This document shows, piece after piece, positions 26,079-33,379 of a DNA stretch of 64,000 nt. Location: NCBI GenBank assembly GCA_016432725.1, contig JACJDG010000003.1:7594001-7658000 (forward strand), given 5' to 3'. The notes under the pieces were generated by a model. That model had not been told where the DNA came from and did no database searches. It saw only the letters and a list, made by a program, of their open reading frames with translations. This stretch comes from Streptomyces sp. DHE7-1. GTDB taxonomy: Bacteria; Actinomycetota; Actinomycetes; Streptomycetales; Streptomycetaceae. Both the position numbers and the translations under genes were made by a program. The stretch's first letter is position 1. Every line of letters starts with the position of its first letter.

Positions 26079-26687
26079 ATGACCCGCAGCCCGGGGAAGC
26101 CCGGAAGTATCGTCGAGCGACGCGATCTCACTGCCGTCTCGGGGGATGACGTCGCGATCCCTGATCCCGCCCGCCTGGTTCACCTGCAGTTCCGGCGCTT
26201 CGCCGGATGCCCGGTCTGCAACCTGCACCTGCGCTCGGTGGCGCTTCGGCACCGGGAGATCGAGGCCGCCGGTGTGCGCGAGGTCGTGGCGTTCCACTCG
26301 CCTGCCGACGAACTGGCGCCGCACGTTGCGGATCTGCCGTTCGCGGTGGTCGCCGACCCGGACCGGCGGCTCTACGCGGAGTTCGGAGTGGAGCGGGCGC
26401 CGCGTGCGCTGCTCGACCCGCGGGTGTGGGGGCCGATCCTGTGGGCGGTCGTCAGCGGGGTCTGGAATGTCGTGCGCGGACGGGAGCGTCTGCCGGCCGG
26501 CAGGCCGCACGGCGGCCGGCTCGGTCTCCCCGGCGACTTCCTCATCGCGCCGGACGGCCGTGTGCTCGCCGCCAAGTACGGCGAGCACGCCTACGACCAG
26601 TGGCCGGTCGGCGAACTGCTGGAGCTGGCGGCCCGCGCGGATGCGCGGGCGATCAGCGAGCGGCGGACGCCGGGCGCGGACATCTGA
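26079..26687 (+). CDS. Peroxiredoxin-like (AhpC/TSA) protein
   Basis: A 202-residue thioredoxin-fold protein. LQFRRFAGCPVCNLHLRSVA carries a CxxC motif at the place of the peroxidatic cysteine; VVAFHSPADELAPHV and FAVVADPDRRLYAEFGV are the AhpC-TSA strand/helix pattern, and PGDFLIAPDGRVLAA gives the cis-Pro region. GGAGAG lies eight bases upstream of ATG 26079. The divergent TetR gene and two shared operators suggest induction by an oxidant or electrophile. Members reduce hydroperoxides. Confidence 0.85.
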   Translation: MTRSPGKPGSIVERRDLTAVSGDDVAIPDPARLVHLQFRRFAGCPVCNLHLRSVALRHREIEAAGVREVVAFHSPADELAPHVADLPFAVVADPDRRLYAEFGVERAPRALLDPRVWGPILWAVVSGVWNVVRGRERLPAGRPHGGRLGLPGDFLIAPDGRVLAAKYGEHAYDQWPVGELLELAARADARAISERRTPGADI

Positions 26688-26735
26688 TCGGCACGGTGCG
26701 GGCCGGTCCTTTCGCGGTGCCGGGTCGCCCGGGCG

Positions 26736-27293
26736 TCACCGCCCCTGCTCGGGCCCGGTGGATCCGTCCGGGCGGTGCAGCGCGAACCAGACGCTCTTGC
26801 CGGTGGCCGTCCGAACGCTGCCCCAGGCATCCGCGAGCAGGTCCAGCAGTTCGGTTCCGCGACCGCCCTCCGCGTCCGGGCCGGCGATGTTGCGCACGGG
26901 GCCGGCGGACTCGGTGTCCTCGACCTCGCAGAGCACATGGGAGTCGCACAGTCGCAGATTGAGCCTGAGCGGACCGCGGGTGTGCCGCAGCGCGTTGGTG
27001 ACGACTTCGCTGACCAGGAGCTCGGCGGTGTCGCCGAGGTCGGGCACGGCCCAGTCGGCGAGCTGTGCGGTGACCAGCCGCCGGGCTCGGCGCACGGAGC
27101 CGAGGTCCTGGGCCAGGGGCCAGGAGGCGTCCCAGGCGGTTGCGCGTCCACGGGGTGCGTCCAGCGGGCGCAGCGGCGCCAGCGCGCGGGACCACAGGGC
27201 CCACTGTCTGACGGCCCAGGCGCCTGCGGAGGCGCGCGAGAAGCGCCCTGTGCGGCGGCCGGCTGCGGGGAGGCCGATGGCCAGGACGGCCAT
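26736..27293 (-). CDS. RsbW-like anti-sigma ATPase
   Basis: A 185-residue HATPase. N box: LLVSEVVTNALRHTRG; G box region: ELLDLLADAWGSVRTATGKSV; final strand WFALHRPDG. An N-terminal extension of about 60 residues before the domain is Arg/Ala-rich and not conserved. It is one of several stand-alone anti-sigma ATPases of the window. The divergent gene at 27474 is a TetR regulator with paired operators close to this gene's start (ATG 27293), so it may be under TetR control. Confidence 0.82.
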   Translation of the reverse strand: MAVLAIGLPAAGRRTGRFSRASAGAWAVRQWALWSRALAPLRPLDAPRGRATAWDASWPLAQDLGSVRRARRLVTAQLADWAVPDLGDTAELLVSEVVTNALRHTRGPLRLNLRLCDSHVLCEVEDTESAGPVRNIAGPDAEGGRGTELLDLLADAWGSVRTATGKSVWFALHRPDGSTGPEQGR

Positions 27294-27361
27294 GGGGAAT
27301 CAGTCCTTTCTGGAGCGAGCGGTACGCCGTGGTGCGTGCTGGACGCGTTCGGTGGCGAACA

Positions 27362-27407
27362 TGTAGCGGTTGCTACACCTAAAAATATACACGTAGCACC
27401 TGCTACA
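27362..27407. promoter_or_regulatory. Two palindromic TetR operators
   Basis: TGTAGCGGTTGCTACA at 27362-27377 (perfect arms TGTAGC/GCTACA with a 4-base spacer) and CGTAGCACCTGCTACA at 27392-27407, 30 bases apart centre to centre. The A/T-rich AAAAATATAC between them is a plausible -10. They lie between the divergent HATPase and TetR genes. Confidence 0.75.
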
Positions 27408-27473
27408 GTAAAGACCTATGCAAAAGATCTCATACCGGACATGCATGGGATCGCCCCGTACCCAGGAGCCGTC

Positions 27474-28109
27474 ATGCCCCGCCCACCGGACACGGCCAAA
27501 CGACGTGAGCTCCTCGACCAGGTCCGCGACTACCTGCTGCGCAACGGTCTCGCGAACCTCTCCCTGCGACCGCTGGCCCAGGCGCTCGGCACCAGTGACC
27601 GCATGCTCCTCTACTACTTCGGCACCAAGGAACGGATGGTCGCCGAGGCTCTCGCCGAGTACGAAAGCCGCCCTCTCCTGCGCGCCCGCGAACTGCTGGA
27701 GTCGGTCGGCCCGCCCACCGACCCCACGTCCCTGCGCCGCTTCATGAGCGAGTTGTGGCGGCAGTTCAAGGCCCCCGACGTACGCGCCGCACTCCCTCTC
27801 TATCTCGAGATCATGAGTGCCGGTCTCCTGCGCCCCGACCGCTACGGCTCCGTCATGCGCGACGTCCTCGGTTCGTGGACCGGCCTGCTGACGTCCGTCT
27901 TCCAGGACCTGGGGCTGACCGAGGACCGGGCCCGCACCCAGGCCACCCTCCTGACCGACGCCTCCTTCGGCCTCTTGCTGGCTCCCCTGGCGGACGGTCA
28001 TTGGGACCGCGCCGACCGGGCTTTCCACGTCCTCCTCGACAGCCTGGAGCCCGGGTGGCACGGGGGACCTCCGGGCGGGGACGCCGTCAGCGAGGCGGCG
28101 GCGTACTGA
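27474..28109 (+). CDS. TetR-family transcriptional repressor
   Basis: A 211-residue regulator. HTH: DYLLRNGLANLSLRPLA, QALGTSDRMLLYYFGTKERM. The AcrR-like C-terminal domain follows (YGSVMRDVLGSWTGLL, TLLTDASFGLLLAPLA). CAGGAG five bases before ATG 27474 sets the start; an in-frame ATG at 27441 has no ribosome binding site. The convergent MFS gene at 28197 is a plausible target, as TetR/MFS pairs are common, although the operators are on the HATPase side. The ligand is unknown. Confidence 0.88.
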   Translation: MPRPPDTAKRRELLDQVRDYLLRNGLANLSLRPLAQALGTSDRMLLYYFGTKERMVAEALAEYESRPLLRARELLESVGPPTDPTSLRRFMSELWRQFKAPDVRAALPLYLEIMSAGLLRPDRYGSVMRDVLGSWTGLLTSVFQDLGLTEDRARTQATLLTDASFGLLLAPLADGHWDRADRAFHVLLDSLEPGWHGGPPGGDAVSEAAAY

Positions 28110-28196
28110 TCGCGGCTCACCGGTGCTCGCCCCGGCCCTGGCCGGGGGCGGCCGCCACCCTCGGCCTGCCGGACGGCGGCGCCCCTCTCGGACGGC

Positions 28197-29465
28197 TCAG
28201 CGGCGGTACGCCGTGGCGGCTGTGGCGGGCAGCAGGGCGAGGGAGAGGACGCCGCCGGTGAGGGCGAGGGCGGGATAGCTGGTGGCGTCGACCATGACGC
28301 CGGAGGCCAGTCCGCCGGTGGCGCCCGCGACGGCGATGGAGACGTCGACCAGGCCCTGGGTCCTGGCACGCGTGGCCAGCGGCACGGTGTCGGTGATGAT
28401 CGCGGTGCCGGAGACCAGGCCGAGGTTCCAGCCCAGGCCCAGCAGAGCCAGCGCGAGGGCGAGGAGGGCGACGGAGTCACCGGGGGCGGTGGCGGCGAGG
28501 ACGCCGGCGGCCAGCAGGGTGATTCCGGAGGCGGCGGCGATCGTCATGCGGCCGTAGCGGTCGACGAGCCGGCCGGTGACGGGGGAGGGGAGGTACATGG
28601 CGCCGATGTGGACCGCGATCACGAGGCCGGAGGCGGCCGTGCCGTGGCCGTGGTCGTGCATGTGCACCGGCGTCATCGTCATGATCGCGACCATGACGAG
28701 CTGGGTGAGGATCATGACCAGCGCGCCGAGGACCACACCTCCACGGCTCTCGACCCCGGTGACGCCGGTGACGTCGGCGGCCGGGCGCGTGGTGGTGCCG
28801 GCGTCCTCGGCCTCGGCGAGGGCGCGGGCCATGAGCAGGGGATCGGGTCGCAGACGGAGGGCGAGGACGAGCGCGGCCAGGGCGTAGGCGGTACCGGAGA
28901 GGATGAACGGCCCGGCGAGGTTCGGGATGCCGAGGTGCTCGGCGAAGGTGCCGGTCGGCGCGGCGAGATTGGGTCCGGCGACACCGCCGAACGTGGTGGC
29001 GACCAGGACGGTGGAGACGGCCCGTGCGCGGTGGCCGGGTGCGGCGAGGTCGGCTCCCGCGTAGCGGGCCTGGAGGTTGGTGGCGGTGCCGGCGCCGTAG
29101 ACGAACAGGGCGATGAACAGCAGGACCGGGTTGCTCAGGACGGCGGCGGTGATGACGCCGGCCGAGCCGATCGCGCCGGTGAGATAGCCGGTGGCGAGGC
29201 CGGTCCGCCGCCCCCGGGCCTGGGAGACGCGGCCCACGGCGACGGCGGCCAGCGCGGATCCGCCGGTGATCAGCGCGCTGGGCAGCCCGGCGAGGCCGGT
29301 GGAGCCGAGCATGTCCTGGGCGAGCAGGGCGCCGACCGTGACCCCGGCGGCGAGACCCGCGCCGCTGAGGACCTGGGAGGCGACCAGGACGCGCAGGACG
29401 CGGCGCTGTGCCTGCTCGGGGGTGGATATGTGGACCGTCGCGGCGGCGGGTCCGGTGCTGGTCAT
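28197..29465 (-). CDS. MFS transporter
   Basis: A 422-residue protein with about twelve helices. Start ATG 29465 is preceded by GGAAGAGAAG. Landmarks: VGRVSQARGRRTGLATGYL is the conserved loop 2-3 of the major facilitator superfamily, and GRLVDRYGRMTIAAASG the equivalent loop in the second half. A loop with HVHMHDHGHG-type histidines (PVHMHDHGHGTAASG) suggests a metal-related or unusual substrate. It converges with the TetR regulator at 27474 and is likely an exporter. Confidence 0.88.
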   Translation of the reverse strand: MTSTGPAAATVHISTPEQAQRRVLRVLVASQVLSGAGLAAGVTVGALLAQDMLGSTGLAGLPSALITGGSALAAVAVGRVSQARGRRTGLATGYLTGAIGSAGVITAAVLSNPVLLFIALFVYGAGTATNLQARYAGADLAAPGHRARAVSTVLVATTFGGVAGPNLAAPTGTFAEHLGIPNLAGPFILSGTAYALAALVLALRLRPDPLLMARALAEAEDAGTTTRPAADVTGVTGVESRGGVVLGALVMILTQLVMVAIMTMTPVHMHDHGHGTAASGLVIAVHIGAMYLPSPVTGRLVDRYGRMTIAAASGITLLAAGVLAATAPGDSVALLALALALLGLGWNLGLVSGTAIITDTVPLATRARTQGLVDVSIAVAGATGGLASGVMVDATSYPALALTGGVLSLALLPATAATAYRR

Positions 29466-29628
29466 CTTCTCTTCCGGGGCAGGGGCGCGGGCGCTGCGGC
29501 GCACCGGCCCGGGATCGGTGCGCCGGCCCGGCGGGAGGCGGTCGGCCGGATGGCTCGGGGTGACGGTGCGCCGGCCCTCGTCGGAGGTGCGGGCGAGGTG
29601 GCCGGTGCGAGGCCGCCGCCGGGGCCGG

Positions 29629-30318
29629 TCACGCCGGGGTGGTGGCGTCGACGGGCAGCTCCGACAGGCGCCATTCCAGCATGCCGTCGTCGAGGCGGAT
29701 CGCGCGGCGCCCGTGGCCGCTCAGCATCCGCACCGCGTCGTAGGCCAGGACGCAGTACTCGCCGCGGCAGTAGACCACGATCTCCTTGTCCTCGGGCAGT
29801 TCGCCGATCCGCTCGGCCAGTTCCTGGACCGGGATGGAGACGGCGCCGGGGATGTGCCCGGCCCGGTACTCCTCGACCGGCCGCACGTCGAGCAGGACGA
29901 CGTCCCCGGCGGCGATTCGGGCCCGCAGTTCCTCACGGCTGAGTTCGACGGCGGCGTCCTCGCCGAGATAGGCGTCACGGGCGGCGGGCACCGCTGCCTG
30001 GTGGGCCTCGGCGACCTTGCGCAGCAGTGCGAAGAGCCGTGCCACGTCCTCGCCGGCGAGCCGGTAGTGGATGCGCACCCCCTCACGGCGGGTCGCGACG
30101 AAACCGGCCTGCTTCAGGGTCTGCAGATGCGCCGACGCGGTGGTCAGGTTCAGCCCCGCCGCCTTGGCGAGCGCGTCGACCGTGCGCTCGCCCTGGGCCA
30201 GCAGGTCCAGCAGCTCCAGACGCTTTCCGCTGGCCAGCGCCTTGCCGCTGATCGCGAACGCGTCGTACAGCCGCGCCTTGGCCGCGCTCGTCATCCCGTT
30301 CGGCGTGTGCTCCCGCAT
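29629..30318 (-). CDS. ArsR-type regulator fused to a rhodanese domain
   Basis: A 229-residue fusion. Residues 1-100 form an ArsR/SmtB winged helix (RLELLDLLAQGERTVDALAK, AAGLNLTTASAHLQTLKQAG). Residues 115-225 form a rhodanese domain (DVVLLDVRPVEEYRAGHIPGA) with active-site cysteine in VVYCRGEYC. Such fusions regulate in response to reactive sulfur species; here persulfide sensing by the Cys is an inference. The start is ATG 30318, or ATG 30330. A palindrome covers the promoter. The 3' end lies 163 bases before the start of the MFS gene, on the same strand. Confidence 0.88.
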   Translation of the reverse strand: MREHTPNGMTSAAKARLYDAFAISGKALASGKRLELLDLLAQGERTVDALAKAAGLNLTTASAHLQTLKQAGFVATRREGVRIHYRLAGEDVARLFALLRKVAEAHQAAVPAARDAYLGEDAAVELSREELRARIAAGDVVLLDVRPVEEYRAGHIPGAVSIPVQELAERIGELPEDKEIVVYCRGEYCVLAYDAVRMLSGHGRRAIRLDDGMLEWRLSELPVDATTPA

Positions 30319-30329
30319 GGCATCCTCCA

Positions 30330-30344
30330 TGAATCCATGGATCA
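30330..30344. promoter_or_regulatory. Palindrome upstream of ArsR-rhodanese gene
   Basis: ATCCATGGAT (30333-30342) is a perfect palindrome inside TGAATCCATGGATCA, 12 bases before the proposed start, in the place of an ArsR-type operator. It may also include the first codons if the upstream ATG is used. Confidence 0.5.
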
Positions 30345-30602
30345 CTGTAGGTGCATCCCGGGAGGCTGACCACACGCCCCGCTGCCCCGGCCGCACGCTC
30401 GGCGCCACCGGCGTGGTCGCCGAGCACGGAGCCGAGGGCGTCGAGAAGGTGCGAGAGCCGGCCGGCGGCGGCCGTCCGACCGGCCCGGTGACGGCCGGCC
30501 ACCGGGCCGGTCGCCGACGGGCAGGCTTGCGGCGTCACCCTGACCCGACCGGAGGCCCTGCTCCGGCCCGCGCCTGCATCGACGAGCTCCTCCCCTCCGG
30601 GA

Positions 30603-31253
30603 TCAGCGGGACGTCGGCGTCAGCCGCGCCGCGCTGCGGTAGATGGAGATGCCCAGGGCGAGTATCCAGTAGCTGAGGACCGCGCCCATCAGGGCGGTGG
30701 TGCCCCAGCCGTTCGCCGCGTAGAAGTGCGCGGGGGTGTTGCCGAAGAAGAGGGACGGCACGAAGGCCAGGTTGACCGCTGCCAGCACGAACGCGGAGCG
30801 GCCGGTCCACCGCGGCAGCAGGTTCGTCCGGGAGATCGCGTAGCCCACGGCGGTCAGGAAGAGCGCGAGCATGAGGCGGCCGATCGACCCGTACAGGATG
30901 TAGGTGCCCTCGACCGTGATGGTCGGGTCGATCGGATGGTCGGTGGCGATGACCGCGCCTGCTTCCAGCCCGCTGGAGACCAGGGTGATCGTCGCGTAGA
31001 CCAGTCCGGTCGCGAAGGCCGTCGTGCCGACCCATTCGCAGGCGGGGTCCGTCCTCCTGACGAGCTCGCGGAAGGCGGTGACGAACACGATCAGGAACCC
31101 CAGTCCGAGGATTCCGACCAGCAGCCTGGCCAGGACGTTCGAGTCCGGCGGCGGGCCGGAGTAGATGAAGTACAGCGGTACTTCGACGATGAGAGCGGCC
31201 GCGGTGGCGATACCCGCGAGGCCCGTCAGGCGCCTGGCGCCGATGTCGTTCAT
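30603..31253 (-). CDS. DUF4386 multi-pass membrane protein
   Basis: A 216-residue protein with six predicted helices: TGLAGIATAAALIVEVPLYF, LARLLVGILGLGFLIVFVTA, FATGLVYATITLVSSGLEAG, and three more toward the C terminus. The overall pattern and a conserved acidic residue in helix 1 match DUF4386. Function unknown. It starts at ATG 31253 and ends 285 bases before the ArsR-rhodanese start, on the same strand. Confidence 0.8.
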   Translation of the reverse strand: MNDIGARRLTGLAGIATAAALIVEVPLYFIYSGPPPDSNVLARLLVGILGLGFLIVFVTAFRELVRRTDPACEWVGTTAFATGLVYATITLVSSGLEAGAVIATDHPIDPTITVEGTYILYGSIGRLMLALFLTAVGYAISRTNLLPRWTGRSAFVLAAVNLAFVPSLFFGNTPAHFYAANGWGTTALMGAVLSYWILALGISIYRSAARLTPTSR

Positions 31254-32094
31254 GAATGTCCCCCTGGGCCCGTGTGACGGGGCCCTCGTCGGTTGGTTGC
31301 CGGTCAGGTGAATGCTGCCGCGCGGACCGCTCCCCGTCGCTGGGCGTGGACCCCGGAGGAGGGGTGGTCCTACCGACACCCCGGCCGCCCGCGGGCCTCG
31401 CCGGACGGGTGCTACGGGCCTGGAGCGCGTCGGAGATGCCGTGGCCGGAGTGGTGAGGCGGGATGGCAGACCGCCGGCGGTACTGATGACGTGACCGCGT
31501 GACCATGTGAACGACGATCAACAGCTGCCGCGTGTCGGGGCGTTGGCGCCCACCGCCGCCGCGTGGGCCCGGCACCGTCCGGACTGCGCGCGGACCGCCC
31601 CGCGTTGGGCGCTCGATCCAGCGCCCGGCCCCGCGCACTCGACCTCGGCGCCGGAGAGCGAAGACCGAGCCGCCCGGCACGCCGCTCGCGCCGGGCGGCT
31701 CGGTCACCGCCGTCGGGCCCGACCCGGCGAGTGACCCCGCTCACTCGACCGGCGCGCAGCGGACCGGCCGCGGGGTCGCGGCCTGCCCGGTGGCCCGCCC
31801 GCTTCCGAGCGCCGTGGGCGGGCTCCGCCGCCTCCTCGGTTGACGGCAAGTCAGGCCCGAAGCGTGTCTTCCCGCCGGCCGCAGCCCCTCACCGGTGTGT
31901 GCCGTGTCACGCACCCAAAACACCGCCCAAGTTGTGTGCATCACAGCGCAAATGTCCCTTTAGCGTCCATCCTCGAAGCGGCTACCGGCTTCCGAAGTGG
32001 AGCCGACCGGCATTGCCTTGGGCGTGAAGTTCCGATGTGGCGCCTGGCATACCACTCGCGACGTTCCTCCTGTTTCCCCTGGAAAGGTGCCATC
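31254..32094. other. 841-base gap between divergent genes
   Basis: I find no gene with normal codon usage here. The region holds the upstream sequences of both the DUF4386 gene and the type III polyketide synthase, and a strong hairpin: arms GACCGAGCCGCCCGGC (31663-31678) and GCCGGGCGGCTCGGTC (31690-31705), 16 base pairs, 11-base loop. Such a terminator-like stem has no gene to terminate in this orientation, so a gene may have been lost. Confidence 0.6.
31663..31705. terminator. Orphan 16-bp hairpin
   Basis: A perfect 16-bp stem with an 11-base loop between divergent genes, with no gene ending close by on either strand. It may be a relic terminator or serve an unrecognised small transcript. 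Confidence 0.5.
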
Positions 32095-33279
32095 ATGGCC
32101 GCTTACCTCTGCCCGCCTGCCGTCATACACGGCCAGCACGCGGTGAAGACCAGCCAGATCGTGGCGGAGGTGCGCGACCGGCACCCGGATGCGGTGTGGG
32201 CGCCGCGGATCGACGGCATCGCGGCCAGCACGGGCATCGAGACCCGCGGATGGATGCTGCCGCTGGAGACCGCCGTAGCGCCGGGCAGCGGCGGTGGCCT
32301 GCGGGACATGGGCGTCGGACGGGCCCAAGAGGCGCTCGCGCGCGACGGGTTCACAGAGCGGGACGTGCAGCGTGTCATCGCCGCCCTCGAGTCGGTACCC
32401 GCGCCCCAGACCGTCCAGGAGCGCACCGCGCCGGCCTGGGAGGCCGTACAGGCGTACGGCGAGCGCGCGGCGCGCGGCGCCCTGCAGATCGCCGGGCTGG
32501 ACGTCGCCGACGTCGACTGCCTGATAACCAGTCACTCCACCACCCCGGCGCTGCCGGGCCTGGACGTCGCCCTGGCCAACAAGCTCGCGCTGCGCTCTGA
32601 CACGATGCTGCTCCCGGCCACGCAGTGGGCGTGTGTCGCGGGGACCCGCTCCCTGGCGCTGGCGGCGGAGCTCGTCGCCGCGGACCCCGACCGGGTGGTC
32701 CTGGTCGTGATCGCGGAGGCGCTGAGCACGACCTACCAGCCCGCGGACGACACCCTGGAGTCCCTGATCGTCCGGCTGCTGTTCGCGGACACCGCCGTCG
32801 CCACGGTCGTCACGGGCCGCCCGCGGCGCGAGTCGGTGCTGCGGCTCGACGGCGCCTGGCACCACACCCTGCCCGGCACCCAGGACCTGCACCGCCTGGA
32901 GACGCGGGCGGACGGCACCCACTTCGTGATGGACCGGCGTGGTCCGCGCGCCGTGCAGGAGACCGTCACCGCGATGTGGGAGTGGCTGCGCACCCGGTAC
33001 CAGGACGACCCCGACTCCTGGCACCCGGACGTACTGCTCGCGCACCCCGGCGGGACCCGGGTGCTGGAGTACATGGAGCAGACGATGCCGGACACCTGGC
33101 CGTCGGGACTCCTGGACTACAGCCGGCAGAGCTACACCAGCGGAAACCGCGGCGGCGCGGCCGTGTTCGACATCATGCGGCGGGCGCACGACGCCGGGCA
33201 GAAACCGGGCAGCCGCGCCGTCCTGTACGCGGCGGCTCCGGGGCTCACCGCCACCGCCCTGGCGGGGGAGTGGCTGTAG
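32095..33279 (+). CDS. Type III polyketide synthase
   Basis: A 394-residue chalcone-synthase-like enzyme with the complete triad: Cys180 in LPATQWACVAGTRS, His317 in LLAHPGGTRVLEYM, and Asn351 in YTSGNRGGAAVFD. The spacing (137 and 34 residues) matches bacterial enzymes such as 1,3,6,8-tetrahydroxynaphthalene synthase, but the sequence around the active site (ACVAGT rather than CAAGG) differs, so the starter unit and product cannot be predicted. GGAAAGG precedes ATG 32095. No tailoring enzyme is adjacent. It likely makes an alkylpyrone, resorcinol or phloroglucinol-type product. Confidence 0.9.
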   Translation: MAAYLCPPAVIHGQHAVKTSQIVAEVRDRHPDAVWAPRIDGIAASTGIETRGWMLPLETAVAPGSGGGLRDMGVGRAQEALARDGFTERDVQRVIAALESVPAPQTVQERTAPAWEAVQAYGERAARGALQIAGLDVADVDCLITSHSTTPALPGLDVALANKLALRSDTMLLPATQWACVAGTRSLALAAELVAADPDRVVLVVIAEALSTTYQPADDTLESLIVRLLFADTAVATVVTGRPRRESVLRLDGAWHHTLPGTQDLHRLETRADGTHFVMDRRGPRAVQETVTAMWEWLRTRYQDDPDSWHPDVLLAHPGGTRVLEYMEQTMPDTWPSGLLDYSRQSYTSGNRGGAAVFDIMRRAHDAGQKPGSRAVLYAAAPGLTATALAGEWL

Positions 33280-33379
33280 CCGGCAGCCCGCGGAGGCACG
33301 GGCGGCTGTGCCGGGTGACCCGCCGGAGCCCACTGGCCGTCCGTACTGTGCGGCGCCGGGTGTGTGCGGCGGGCGCGCC

